In this document: positions 16,884-25,682 of the stretch, piece by piece
Layout: the number at the start of each line of letters is the position of its first letter
Numbering within the stretch: the stretch's first letter is position 1
NCBI GenBank assembly: GCA_910586255.1
Contig: CAJUHR010000028.1
Span: forward strand, 4,667-68,666
DNA from: an uncultured Lachnospiraceae bacterium
Lineage (GTDB): Bacteria; Bacillota; Clostridia; Lachnospirales; Lachnospiraceae
Direction: 5' to 3'
Length of the DNA stretch: 64,000 nt
Made by a program: the position numbers and the translations under genes
The notes under the pieces: generated by a model
What the model was told of the DNA's origin: nothing
The model's input: only the letters and a program-made list of their open reading frames with translations
The model's database searches: none

Positions 16884-16910
16884 TTGACAAAGCCAGGGGG
16901 GGGGTAAAAT
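16884..16910 (+). promoter_or_regulatory. Promoter with nine-G tract in its spacer
   Basis: TTGACA (16884-16889), 15 nt, TAAAAT (16905-16910). The spacer ends in nine consecutive G (16896-16904). A 15-nt spacer is too short for strong activity; gain of two G by slippage would give the ideal 17. It precedes the HlyD-MacB efflux genes. Confidence 0.45.
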
Positions 16911-17003
16911 GGATTGACGAAAGAAAGAGAGAGGAGTAAGATGAAGCAGTAAGTAATCAGAGAGAGACTGGTGAGAGAATTGACTGAAAAGAGGAGCTTT
17001 GAG

Positions 17004-18344
17004 ATGACGGATCAGGAATTTGAGAAAGGGCTTAAGGAGCTGATGGAGGACGATGCTTCCGGAAGGTCCAAGGGGAAGAAGAAAAAGGATAAAAAGGGCG
17101 GGAAGTCTTTTGGGTTCTGGAAATCCTGGAGCAGAAGAAGGAAGATTATCGTGGGAGTGGCAGTTGTGGCTGCCGCTCTCCTTGTGGTACTGAAGGTGAA
17201 GGGCGGAGGAAATGACGGAGCGATCATGGTATCCACGGCGCCTCTTGAGAAGGGGGACGTGGAGGAGGTTCTTTCCATCAGCGGCCCTGTGTCGGGCACG
17301 GACAGCGCGGAGGTGGTGTCCCGGCTTCACGCGGAGATCCAGGAGATCCTGGTGAAGGAGGGGGATAAGGTAAAGGCGGGGCAGGTCCTGGCCAGACTGG
17401 ATTCGGAGGATGTGCAAAAGGAAGTGGAGATTGCCAGGAATGCCTACAATCTGGCAGTCGCGGAGAAAAATGAGGCTCAGATTCAGGCGGAGGCCGGCTA
17501 CGGAAAGGCTTTGCAGGATGAGCAGGCGGCAAAGAGGGACTATGACAGGAAGGCAATGCTGTTTGCCGGCGGTGATGTATCCCAGATGGAGTTGGAGGCA
17601 GCCAGGGATACGCTGGCGGAGGCGTCCAGACAGGTTGCCACCTTTACCCTTAAGGACGGGAAGCCGGTGGCTAACGAGTCCTATGATTTGCGGATCCGCA
17701 ATGCGGAGTTTGAGCTGGAAAAGAAGAAAAAGGAACTGGAGGAGGTGGAGGTCACCAGTCCTATTGACGGCACGGTGGTGCGGGTCAATTCCCGGGTGGG
17801 GCGTTTTGCGGATACGGTGGATGACGACCGGCCTCTGTTTGCCATTGACAATCTGGAAAAGCTGGAGATGAAGATCAATGTGAGCGAGTACTCCATCGGC
17901 AAGGTGAAGGTGGGGCAGAAGGCGGATATTTCGGCGGATATCCTGGGTGGAGAGACGGAGGAGGGCATCATTACGTCTATCTCTCCCACCGGTGAGGAAA
18001 AGGGCGGAGGCTCCACGGAGAGAGTCATTCCAACCACCATTCAGATACAGAATACGGATACAAAGCTGATTGCCGGGATTACGGCCCGGGCACAAATTGT
18101 CCTCAATGAGGCGAAGGATACCTGGGTGGTGCCTATGGGGGCTTTGGTGGAAAAGGAAGGCGGGACCTGTCTGGCCACAGTGGAGAACAACGTGGTGAAG
18201 ATGATTCCCGTGGAGACAGGAGTGGAAAGTGACGTGGAGGTGGAGGTAAAGGGAGAGGGCCTGACAGAGGGGCTTTTTTATATCCCTTCGCCCATGGCCT
18301 TTTTGGAAGATGGCATGACAGTTGTCACAGCGCCCATGCAGTGA
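17004..18344 (+). CDS. HlyD-family efflux adaptor (periplasmic-adaptor-like)
   Basis: 446 aa. A cytoplasmic N-terminus with a very basic stretch is followed by one membrane anchor (IIVGVAVVAAALLVVL, about residues 45-62). Then come a biotinyl-lipoyl half (EIQEILVKEGDKVKAGQVLA), a long coiled hairpin, the second half-motif (VTSPIDGTVVRVNSRVG) and a beta-barrel region. This is the membrane-fusion protein of MacAB-type systems in Gram-positives. ATG 17004 is preceded by GAGGAG at 7 nt; GTG 16971 is possible. The following genes encode the MacB-type ATPase and permeases. Confidence 0.9.
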   Translation: MTDQEFEKGLKELMEDDASGRSKGKKKKDKKGGKSFGFWKSWSRRRKIIVGVAVVAAALLVVLKVKGGGNDGAIMVSTAPLEKGDVEEVLSISGPVSGTDSAEVVSRLHAEIQEILVKEGDKVKAGQVLARLDSEDVQKEVEIARNAYNLAVAEKNEAQIQAEAGYGKALQDEQAAKRDYDRKAMLFAGGDVSQMELEAARDTLAEASRQVATFTLKDGKPVANESYDLRIRNAEFELEKKKKELEEVEVTSPIDGTVVRVNSRVGRFADTVDDDRPLFAIDNLEKLEMKINVSEYSIGKVKVGQKADISADILGGETEEGIITSISPTGEEKGGGSTERVIPTTIQIQNTDTKLIAGITARAQIVLNEAKDTWVVPMGALVEKEGGTCLATVENNVVKMIPVETGVESDVEVEVKGEGLTEGLFYIPSPMAFLEDGMTVVTAPMQ

Positions 18345-18378
18345 CAGAAGATTACGACAGCTGTGGCGGAGGAAGGCT

Positions 18379-19449
18379 ATGAAATTATTTAATCATGGAA
18401 AAACGGAGGAGCTGGGAGGAGCCTGGTCTTTGGGGAAGGCTCAGGAGAAAGGCCGTTTGGGATTTAATATAAAAGAAACGCTGAGAAGGGGAAGGGAGAC
18501 AAAGCTTCCGGAATACATAACGGAGAATGTCAGCGAGGAGCTGATTCGCCTGGAGGATCTGGTGAAGGTCTACGACACGGGAGCCTTAAAGGTTCTGGGC
18601 TTAAAGCGGATCAATCTGACCATTCACCGGGGAGAATTTGTGGCGATCATGGGCCAGTCCGGCTCGGGGAAATCAACTCTCATGAATATTTTGGGATGTC
18701 TGGACCGGCCTTCCATGGGACATTATTATCTGGACGGAGTGGATGTGGCAGCCATGAATCCGAATGAGCTGTCCCTGATTCGGAACAGGAAGATCGGATT
18801 CGTGTTTCAGTCCTTTAATCTGATTTCCCGGACCTCGGCTTTAAAGAATGTGGAGCTGCCTATGACCTATGCCAGGAAGGGAAAGAGATTCCGGGAGCAG
18901 CGGGCAAAAGTTCTTTTGGAGCGGGTGGGACTGGGAAAGCGGGCGGAGCATATGCCCAATGAGCTTTCCGGTGGCCAGAGACAGAGGGTGGCTATCGCCC
19001 GTGCCCTGGCCAATGAGCCGCCGCTTCTTTTGGCCGATGAGCCTACGGGAAACTTAGATACTGCGGCATCCGTGGAGATCATGGAGCTGTTTTCCCAGCT
19101 TCACAAGGAGGGCACCACGGTGGTGGTAGTCACCCACGAGGAGGAGATTGCGGCGTTTACGGAGAGAATCATCCGGTTTCGGGACGGGGAGGTTGTCAGC
19201 GACCTGCCCAATGTGCCAAGGGAGCCGGAGCGATATAAAGCGGCCGGGGCGAGAGAGCCGGAGAAGGAAGAAGCGGCCGGGGCGGGAAAGCCGGAGAAGG
19301 AAGAAGCGGCCGGGGCAAAAGAGCCGGAAAAGCAGGGAGCTGCCAGGGCAAAAGAGCCGGAGCGGCAGGAAGCAGACAGCGGCGAAATGCAGGGAGAAAA
19401 CAGGACCGCCTGCGGCGAAATTTCGGAAAGGAATGACGAATCATGCTGA
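18379..19449 (+). CDS. MacB-type ABC transporter ATP-binding protein
   Basis: 356 aa. The ATPase core (about residues 55-275) has Walker A GQSGSGKST, Q-loop VFQSFNLI, signature LSGGQRQRVAIARAL, Walker B LLLADEPTGNLD and H-loop THEEE. An unusual N-terminal extension of about 50 residues and a C-terminal tail of four 11-residue repeats flank the core. Start: ATG 18379 after GGAGGAAGG. It ends 7 nt inside the next gene, so translation is coupled to the first permease. Such LolD/MacB ATPases power export of peptides or lipids by mechanotransmission. Confidence 0.93.
   Translation: MKLFNHGKTEELGGAWSLGKAQEKGRLGFNIKETLRRGRETKLPEYITENVSEELIRLEDLVKVYDTGALKVLGLKRINLTIHRGEFVAIMGQSGSGKSTLMNILGCLDRPSMGHYYLDGVDVAAMNPNELSLIRNRKIGFVFQSFNLISRTSALKNVELPMTYARKGKRFREQRAKVLLERVGLGKRAEHMPNELSGGQRQRVAIARALANEPPLLLADEPTGNLDTAASVEIMELFSQLHKEGTTVVVVTHEEEIAAFTERIIRFRDGEVVSDLPNVPREPERYKAAGAREPEKEEAAGAGKPEKEEAAGAKEPEKQGAARAKEPERQEADSGEMQGENRTACGEISERNDESC
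19240..19371 (+). repeat. Four 33-bp in-frame repeats in the ATPase tail
   Basis: Units of 33 bp encode AAGAREPEKEE, AAGAGKPEKEE, AAGAKEPEKQG and AARAKEPERQE. The first two are nearly identical in DNA and the later ones diverge, giving a charged Ala/Glu/Pro tail outside the ATPase core. Confidence 0.9.
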
Positions 19450-20654
19450 TAGAGAATATGCTGATGGCATTTTCCGCCATCCGCGCCAACAAAATGCGTT
19501 CTTTTCTGACTATGCTGGGAATCATCATCGGAATCGGGTCGGTGATCTCCATTGTGTCCATCGGTGATACCATGCGAGGACTTTTTGAGGAACTGTACCG
19601 GAAGATCGGGATCACCCAGGCATATATTGCCATCGGCTACTGGGTGGATGACTGGCGGCAGAGCGATTATTTTACCCTGGATGAGATGGAGCGGATCAAG
19701 GAAATATTTGGGGATGAGATCGCCTACATTGACAGCGATGCCTATACCAGTGCCGATGCGGTGTGCGCCAGAACAACCGTAAAGTTCAGCTACCAGGGGA
19801 TTGACTATAATTATCAGGAGGTGCAGCCGGTCAATATGGTGTATGGCCGGTATCTCAATGAGGGCGATATCCTGGGGCGGCGGAAAAATGTGGTGATGGA
19901 CACCACCAGCGCGATGAATTTGTTCGGGGTGGAGAATGCGGTGGGAAAAACCTTTCGCACAACGATCTACGGAAGTGTGGATGACTACACGGTGGTGGGG
20001 GTATACAAAAAGGATCTGAATCCTTTCCAGGCAATGATGATGGGAGCCAACACGGAGGGAGGAGAGGCCTTTGTGCCCTACACGATCCTGACATGGCCCA
20101 ATGACTACTTTTACGATCTCCGGATTTTTGCAAAGGATGAGGCCACCATGGAAGTGCTTTTTGACAATTTAAAGACCTATGTGGCAAAGTCCAAGGGAAG
20201 GAACCCGGAGGATTTCCGCATGGAGACAGCCAAGGCTCAGATGGGCCAGTGGGACAGCATGATGGGCGGCCTGGCTACGGCAGTGGGAGGCATTGCGGCA
20301 ATTTCCCTTCTGGTGGGCGGCATCGGGATCATGAACATTATGTTGGTGTCGGTGACGGAGCGCACCAGGGAGATCGGTATCCGCAAGAGCTTAGGAGCAA
20401 GAACCAGGGATATCATGGTGCAGTTTCTGACGGAATCGGCCATATTGTCCGCTTGCGGCGGAATCCTGGGGATTCTGATGGGAGGCGGGATTGTGACCAT
20501 AGGAGGCAGCCTTCTGGGGGTACAGACGGTTGTGAAGCCGGGCGTGGTGGTGCTGGCAGTGGGATTCTCGGCTATGGTGGGAATCTTTTTTGGGATATAT
20601 CCGGCATCCAAGGCGGCGAAGAAGGATCCGATTGAGGCGCTGCGGTATGAGTAA
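19443..20654 (+). CDS. MacB-type ABC permease (paralogue 1)
   Basis: 403 aa. An N-terminal membrane helix (MRSFLTMLGIIIGIGSVISI), a MacB periplasmic-core domain (about residues 50-275), then three C-terminal helices with the FtsX signature (MNIMLVSVTERTREIGIRKS). This is the topology of type VII ABC permeases. The start overlaps the ATPase gene by 7 nt. It is followed 54 nt later by a paralogue alike in both protein and DNA, so the functional unit may be a heterodimer. Confidence 0.94.
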   Translation: MLIENMLMAFSAIRANKMRSFLTMLGIIIGIGSVISIVSIGDTMRGLFEELYRKIGITQAYIAIGYWVDDWRQSDYFTLDEMERIKEIFGDEIAYIDSDAYTSADAVCARTTVKFSYQGIDYNYQEVQPVNMVYGRYLNEGDILGRRKNVVMDTTSAMNLFGVENAVGKTFRTTIYGSVDDYTVVGVYKKDLNPFQAMMMGANTEGGEAFVPYTILTWPNDYFYDLRIFAKDEATMEVLFDNLKTYVAKSKGRNPEDFRMETAKAQMGQWDSMMGGLATAVGGIAAISLLVGGIGIMNIMLVSVTERTREIGIRKSLGARTRDIMVQFLTESAILSACGGILGILMGGGIVTIGGSLLGVQTVVKPGVVVLAVGFSAMVGIFFGIYPASKAAKKDPIEALRYE

Positions 20655-20708
20655 AAGAGTTTGTTTTATATGTGAAACGGCATGGAGAGATGCCGGAGGA
20701 AAGAGATT

Positions 20709-21920
20709 ATGCTGATAGAGAATATGAAGATGGCATTTTCTGCCATTCGCGCCAACAAGATGCGTTCCTTTCTTACGATGCTGGGAATCATCATCGGAAT
20801 CGGTTCGGTGATTTCCATTGTGTCCATCGGCGATACTATGCGGAGCATGTTTGAGGGGCTGTACCGGGAAATCGGAGTGACCCAGGCATTTCTCTACATT
20901 GGATATTGGGTGGATGACGTGCGGCAGAGCGATTATTTCACTCTGGATGAGATAGAGCGGGTTAAAGAGGTGTTTGGTGATGAGCTTGCCTACATTGACA
21001 GCAATGCCCATGTGTCCGCTGATGCCATTTGCGGACGGACCACGGTAAAGTTCAGCTTTGACGGGATCGATTATAATTATCAGGAGGTACAGCCGGTGGA
21101 TATGGTGTATGGCCGGTATCTCAATGAGGGCGATATCCTGGGACGGCGGAAAAATGTGGTGATGGACACCACCAGCGCCATGAATCTGTTTGGCGTGGAA
21201 AATGCGGTGGGAAAGACTTTCCGCACCACTCTTTACGGGACTACAGAAGAGTACACGGTGGTGGGAATTTACCGGAAAAAGATAAGCCCGATTCAGGCTA
21301 TGATGATGGGAGCCAACACCGAAGGAGGAGAGGCATTTATCCCTTATACGATTCTCACCTGGCCCAATGATTATTTTTATGCTCTGCGGCTTTTTGCCAG
21401 AGATGAGGATAAGATGGATGAGCTGTACAATAATATAAAGGCCTACGTGGCCAAAAGCAAAGACAGGACACCGGAGGACTTCCGTCTCAACAGCGCCAAG
21501 GACGAGATGGGCCAGATGGACAGCATGATGGGCGGCCTGGCAGCGGCAGTGGGGGGAATTGCGGCAATCTCCCTGCTGGTGGGCGGCATTGGCATCATGA
21601 ACATCATGCTGGTATCGGTGACGGAGCGCACCCGGGAGATTGGTATCCGCAAAAGCTTAGGGGCCAGAACCCGTGATATCATGATTCAGTTTTTGACGGA
21701 ATCGGCCATACTGTCGGCCTGCGGAGGGATCGTGGGAATCTTGCTTGGAGGCGGATTGGTGATGATCGGAGGCGCTCTTTTGGGAGTGCAGGCGATCGTA
21801 AAGCCGGCAGTGGTGCTTATGGCAGTAGGATTCTCGGCCATGGTGGGAATCTTTTTCGGCATGTATCCGGCATCGAAGGCGGCCAAGAAGGATCCGATCG
21901 AGGCGCTGAGGTATGAGTAG
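20709..21920 (+). CDS. MacB-type ABC permease (paralogue 2)
   Basis: 403 aa, same length and domain order as the preceding permease, with long identical blocks such as FRTT, GANTEGGEAF and PFTILTWPNDYFY-like segments and the whole FtsX core. Differences cluster in the extracytoplasmic domain (for example VRQSDYF with VKEVFGDELAYIDSNAHVS). ATG 20709 follows GGAGGAAAGAG; the longer ORF from 20682 is not needed. A tandem duplication that has begun to diverge, most likely to form the second half of a heterodimeric channel. Confidence 0.93.
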   Translation: MLIENMKMAFSAIRANKMRSFLTMLGIIIGIGSVISIVSIGDTMRSMFEGLYREIGVTQAFLYIGYWVDDVRQSDYFTLDEIERVKEVFGDELAYIDSNAHVSADAICGRTTVKFSFDGIDYNYQEVQPVDMVYGRYLNEGDILGRRKNVVMDTTSAMNLFGVENAVGKTFRTTLYGTTEEYTVVGIYRKKISPIQAMMMGANTEGGEAFIPYTILTWPNDYFYALRLFARDEDKMDELYNNIKAYVAKSKDRTPEDFRLNSAKDEMGQMDSMMGGLAAAVGGIAAISLLVGGIGIMNIMLVSVTERTREIGIRKSLGARTRDIMIQFLTESAILSACGGIVGILLGGGLVMIGGALLGVQAIVKPAVVLMAVGFSAMVGIFFGMYPASKAAKKDPIEALRYE

Positions 21921-22018
21921 GGAGGAAATGTGAGGAGGGAAAACAAAAGCTACTGTTTAAGGGGCCGGAAATGGTTACACATTGGGTAACGAGTGAAACA
22001 CGATTTCTGAAAAACCCC

Positions 22019-22047
22019 TTGACATTTCCCGCCTGAAATAGTATATT
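22019..22047 (+). promoter_or_regulatory. Promoter of the infC-rpmI-rplT operon
   Basis: TTGACA (22019-22024), 17 nt, TATATT (22042-22047). The transcript would begin near 22054, leaving a leader of about 210 nt. Confidence 0.8.
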
Positions 22048-22053
22048 TATGAA

Positions 22054-22213
22054 GGTTGCAAGCGCAACAGACAGGAAAGTAGGTATCCACCTCACCTCGG
22101 CACGAGTAAGTGACCCAGGTTCATAGCTGAGAAACACAGGCAGACAGCATGGTGTTTGTGTGTCTAAAGTGGTTTTTAGAGGGTGGATAGAGTTATTTCT
22201 ATCTACTTTTTTT
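22054..22213 (+). promoter_or_regulatory. L20-type leader with attenuator before infC
   Basis: The leader begins with hairpin GTTGC-AAGC-GCAAC region and ends in a rho-independent terminator (GTGGATAGA 22183-22191 pairing with TCTATCTAC 22198-22206, then seven T) that lies before the infC start. In Firmicutes this operon is controlled by ribosomal protein L20 binding such a leader and favouring termination; the location and terminator match, though the L20-binding fold was not modelled. Confidence 0.7.
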
Positions 22214-22263
22214 GTGCAGAAAAGCAGATCATGTTTTATCTTAAAAAATGGAGGTGTACGACA

Positions 22264-22770
22264 ATTAGCGAGTTAATGATTAACGAACAGATCAGAGATA
22301 AGGAAGTTCGGTTGATTGGCGAGGATGGGCAACAGCTGGGAATCATGTCTGCGAAGGAGGCATACAAGCTGGCTCTGGAGGCGGAGTTGGATCTGGTCAA
22401 GATTGCCCCGATGGCGAAGCCGCCGGTTTGTAAGATTATCGATTACGGCAAGTATCGTTATGAGCTGGCGAGAAAAGAAAAGGAAGCCAAGAAAAAGCAG
22501 AAGGTGATCGAGGTCAAGGAAGTCCGGCTGTCTCCCAACATTGACACCAACGATTTAAACACCAAGATGAGTGCCGCCCGCAAGTTTTTGGAAAAGGGCG
22601 ATAAGGTGAAGGTGACTCTTCGTTTCCGCGGCCGGGAGATGGCGCACATGTCCAAGTCCAGATATATTCTGGATGACTTTGCGGAAAATCTGAAGGATAT
22701 TGCGGTTGTCGATAAGCCTTCCAAGGTTGAGGGAAGAAGCATGGTCATGTTTTTATCTGCGAAAAAGTAA
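22264..22770 (+). CDS. infC: Translation initiation factor IF-3 (ATT start)
   Basis: 168 aa. The N-domain starts (I/M)SELMINEQIRDKEVRLI and the C-domain carries KEVRLSPNIDTNDLNTK and VTLRFRGREMAH. IF-3 prevents wrong initiation and splits ribosomes. The start is read as ATT 22264, because GGAGGTG lies 7 nt upstream and none of the in-frame ATGs is so placed. A rare AUU start is the known autoregulatory device of infC: IF-3 rejects it on its own mRNA. ATG 22279 inside LMINEQ is the fallback. First gene of infC-rpmI-rplT. Confidence 0.93.
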   Translation: MSELMINEQIRDKEVRLIGEDGQQLGIMSAKEAYKLALEAELDLVKIAPMAKPPVCKIIDYGKYRYELARKEKEAKKKQKVIEVKEVRLSPNIDTNDLNTKMSAARKFLEKGDKVKVTLRFRGREMAHMSKSRYILDDFAENLKDIAVVDKPSKVEGRSMVMFLSAKK

Positions 22771-22800
22771 AGGAAAAGCGAAGATTAAGGAGGAAATATT

Positions 22801-22998
22801 ATGCCTAAGTTAAAGACAAGCAGAGCGGCTGCGAAGCGTTTTAAAAAGACCGGTACTGGCAAGCTGGTAAGAAGTAAAGCATATAAGTCCCACATTTTGA
22901 CGAAGAAGTCCACCAAAAGAAAAAGAAATCTTCGTAAGGATATTGTTACGGATGCTACCAATGCAAAAGTGATGAAGAAGATTTTGCCGTACCTGTAA
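22801..22998 (+). CDS. rpmI: 50S ribosomal protein L35
   Basis: A 65-aa, very basic protein with the family start MPKLKTSRAAAKRFKKTGTG and KRNLRK. It sits between infC and rplT in the universal order, with RBS AAGGAGG 30 nt after infC. Confidence 0.97.
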   Translation: MPKLKTSRAAAKRFKKTGTGKLVRSKAYKSHILTKKSTKRKRNLRKDIVTDATNAKVMKKILPYL

Positions 22999-23024
22999 GA
23001 CTGTGAGAGAAGGAGGAAAAACCG

Positions 23025-23381
23025 ATGGCAAGAATTAAAGGCGGTATGAACGCGAGAAAGAAGCATAACAGAGTCCTGAAGCTGGCAAAAGGCTACAGAG
23101 GCGCCCGTTCCAAACAGTATAGAATTGCAAAGCAGTCCGTGATGAGAGCTCTCACCAGCTCCTATGCAGGACGGAAGCAGAGAAAGAGACAGTTCCGTCA
23201 GCTGTGGATCGCCCGGATCAACGCGGCGGCCAGAATCAATGGCCTGTCCTATAGCAAGTTCATGTACGGACTGAAACTGGCCGGTGTGGAGATGAACCGG
23301 AAGGTTCTTTCCGATATGGCTATTAACGATGCAGAGGGCTTTGCAAAGCTGGCCGAGCTGGCCAAGAGCAAAGTGGCGTAA
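23025..23381 (+). CDS. rplT: 50S ribosomal protein L20
   Basis: A 118-aa protein with the classical motifs ARIKGGMNARKKHNRVLKLA, KGYRGARSKQYRIAKQ and RKRQFRQLWIARINAAAR. It binds 23S rRNA early in large-subunit assembly and by homology represses its operon through the upstream leader. Last gene of the operon, followed by a terminator. Confidence 0.98.
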   Translation: MARIKGGMNARKKHNRVLKLAKGYRGARSKQYRIAKQSVMRALTSSYAGRKQRKRQFRQLWIARINAAARINGLSYSKFMYGLKLAGVEMNRKVLSDMAINDAEGFAKLAELAKSKVA

Positions 23382-23409
23382 GAAAGCAGGTATAAGGGTA
23401 AGGATAGTA

Positions 23410-23442
23410 AGCGCTGCCAAAAGGTGGCGCTTTCGTTTTTTT
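23410..23442 (+). terminator. Terminator after rplT
   Basis: AGCGCTGCC-AAAA-GGTGGCGCT (two wobble pairs), then TTCGTTTTTTT. The next gene has its RBS immediately after, so read-through may supply it. Confidence 0.8.
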
Positions 23443-23454
23443 CAGGAGGTTTTT

Positions 23455-25482
23455 ATGCTGTATCAGATTATAGACGGAACTTTGTCCTTAGGGGGGCATC
23501 TGGTTTTTTCGCATCTGAATTTTGAACTGCGGGGGAAAGAAAAGGTGGCCCTGACAGGGCGCAACGGCGCGGGAAAGACCAGTCTGCTGCGGTTGATTGC
23601 AGGGGAATTGTCTCTGGACAGAGATGATCACAGAGAGGGACCGGGAATCCGGATGTCCAGGCAGCTGACCATAGGAATGCTGCGTCAGCAGGCTTTTGAG
23701 GATATGGACAGTACTGTGGAGCAGGAGATTTTAAAAAATATTCCGTCAACGGAACCCTATGACAGAGAGCGTTTTGATTATGAGAGAGAGTATGACATTC
23801 TTTTTACGGGCCTGGGCTTTGCCAGGGAGGATAAAAGGAGATGTCTGAGAGAATTTTCCGGCGGACAGCAGACAAGGATCGCATTGCTTTGCCTTCTTTT
23901 GCAGAGACCGGATATTCTTCTTCTGGATGAGCCCACCAATCATCTGGATATGGAGGCAGCCCAGTGGCTGGAGGGATATTTGCGCCGGTATGACCGGGCG
24001 GCGATTGTGGTCTCCCATGACCGTTTTTTCCTGGATCAGGTGGCGGAGGCGGTTTGGGAGCTGGAAGGAGGCAGGATAACCCGCTATCCGGGAAATTATA
24101 CCGCTTACCGGCAGGAAAAGAGAAAGCGGGCACAGCTTGGGCAAAAGGCCTGGGAAAGGCAGCGGCAGGAGATTCATCGCCTGGAGCAGGTGATTGAGCG
24201 GTTTAAGCATAAGCCCACAAAGGCTTCCTTTGCCAGGGCAAAGAAAAAGCAGCTGGAGCGGATGGAAAGGGTGGAGCTTCCCCCTAAGGAGGAGGCCCAT
24301 CTGTTTATGGGAGAGATTACCCCGGCCGTTCCAGGAAGTAAGCTGATTTATGAGGCGGAGCATTTAAAGCCGGGGTATGACAGGCCTCTTTTGGAGCTGT
24401 CCCTGCGGATTCGCCGAGGACAGAAAATCGGGCTTTTGGGGCCTAACGGCGGGGGAAAGAGCACCTTTTTAAAGACGGTTGTGGGGCAAATACCGGCTCT
24501 TGCGGGGAAGGGAAGGCTGGGAAATCAGATCACCATCGGATATTTCGACCAACATTCGGCCGGGATTCGGTCGGAAAAAAGTGTGCTGGAGCATTTTAAA
24601 GAGCGTTTTCCGGCATTGACGGACAAGGAGGCCCGGTCTGTTTTGGGGGCTTATCTCTTTCGGGGGCGGGAAGTGTCCCGGCGGGTCAGTGATTTGTCCG
24701 GCGGGGAGAAGGCCCGTCTTGTGCTGGCAGAGCTTTTGGAGAGTAGGCCCAATTTTCTTGTGCTGGATGAGCCTACCAACCATATGGATATCCCGGCTAA
24801 GGAAACGTTAGAGTCGGCCTTTCGCGCCTACACGGGAACAATTTTGTTTGTGTCCCATGACCGGTACTTTATCCGGCAGGTGGCCCGGAGCGTGCTGATT
24901 TTTGAGAATGGACAGGCATTTTATTATCCCTTTGGCTATGAGCATTATCTGGAGAGAATGGCCAGGGGAGGAGACGGACGCGGGATGGCAGCCCGGATTC
25001 AGGCAGAGGATCAGGCACTGGTTGATTCTCTGCGAGCCGTTCCTAAGGCAGAACGCCATCGTTTGCGTGAGATTTCCACGGAGGAGGCTTATGAGGACTG
25101 GAGGCTTCGTCCGGTGAGGGAGAGGATGGAGGAAGCTGGGGAAAGGCTTGAGAGGTTGATAAAGAAGAGGGAAGGGCTGCTTGCAGAATGGATGGCAGGT
25201 CGGGAGTTCTGGGAGGGGGAAGAAGAGCAAGGACAAGATGAGGCAGGGGAGGCAGAGAAAGGACGAGATGGAGTGGGGGAGGCAGAGAAAGGACAAGATG
25301 AGGCAGGGGGAGATATAAGTCATGAAAGGAAAGGCAGGAGGGAGGAGTATGAAGAAGTGGCAGATAAGGTGGAAAAGGCGTGGAGGCAGTGGCATGAGGC
25401 TTGTGTGGAGTGGGGAGATGTTTGGACGGAAGTGAATTTTGGAGGGGAGATTTCGGGGCTTTCCCGCCCAGAGGGCTGCTAA
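23455..25482 (+). CDS. ABC-F family ATPase
   Basis: 675 aa, two ABC domains in tandem without membrane segments. Domain 1: GRNGAGKTS, FSGGQQTRIALL, LLLDEPTNHLD. Domain 2: GPNGGGKST, LSGGEKARLVLAEL, LVLDEPTNHMD. The linker between them (about residues 225-300) is a charged helical pair. Proteins of this family act on the ribosome, either in stalled translation or as antibiotic-protection factors; which one cannot be told from sequence. ATG 23455 follows AGGAGG. The C-terminal 120 residues are an added acidic tail containing 10-residue repeats, not usual in housekeeping members. Confidence 0.92.
   Translation: MLYQIIDGTLSLGGHLVFSHLNFELRGKEKVALTGRNGAGKTSLLRLIAGELSLDRDDHREGPGIRMSRQLTIGMLRQQAFEDMDSTVEQEILKNIPSTEPYDRERFDYEREYDILFTGLGFAREDKRRCLREFSGGQQTRIALLCLLLQRPDILLLDEPTNHLDMEAAQWLEGYLRRYDRAAIVVSHDRFFLDQVAEAVWELEGGRITRYPGNYTAYRQEKRKRAQLGQKAWERQRQEIHRLEQVIERFKHKPTKASFARAKKKQLERMERVELPPKEEAHLFMGEITPAVPGSKLIYEAEHLKPGYDRPLLELSLRIRRGQKIGLLGPNGGGKSTFLKTVVGQIPALAGKGRLGNQITIGYFDQHSAGIRSEKSVLEHFKERFPALTDKEARSVLGAYLFRGREVSRRVSDLSGGEKARLVLAELLESRPNFLVLDEPTNHMDIPAKETLESAFRAYTGTILFVSHDRYFIRQVARSVLIFENGQAFYYPFGYEHYLERMARGGDGRGMAARIQAEDQALVDSLRAVPKAERHRLREISTEEAYEDWRLRPVRERMEEAGERLERLIKKREGLLAEWMAGREFWEGEEEQGQDEAGEAEKGRDGVGEAEKGQDEAGGDISHERKGRREEYEEVADKVEKAWRQWHEACVEWGDVWTEVNFGGEISGLSRPEGC
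25231..25311 (+). repeat. 30-bp repeats in the ABC-F tail
   Basis: Two complete units and a partial third (starting 25231, 25261, 25291) encode GQDEAGEAEK, GRDGVGEAEK and GQDEAGG. The DNA units differ at few positions, so expansion was recent. Confidence 0.85.
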
Positions 25483-25620
25483 GTATGGCTTTCATGTCGG
25501 CCCTGACCTCCTGCCTTTTATGGAATGCTTATTGCAAGTTTTTGTTTCCAATATCGGCAAATATTTGACTTATTACATTTTAACGTGTATAGTATCCGTA
25601 TGACATGGAGATTGCGGGAG

Positions 25621-25682
25621 CACAAAGTGCGGAGCAATCCGGTATCAGAGAGGTTAAAAGACCTTTTGACCCCAACATCATG
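25621..25682. repeat. Dispersed 62-bp repeat, copy 2
   Basis: Second copy of the repeat at 9659-9720 with two substitutions. It has the same orientation and lies in the gap between the ABC-F and Uma2 genes. The substitutions break the perfect 10-bp stem seen in copy 1 (AGAGGTTAAAA versus TTTTGACCCC). Confidence 0.85.

Noticed and set aside
16641..18095. 484-aa minus-strand ORF spanning the permease end and the HlyD gene
   Set aside because: Leu/Arg/His-rich antisense shadow across two clear genes and their gap.
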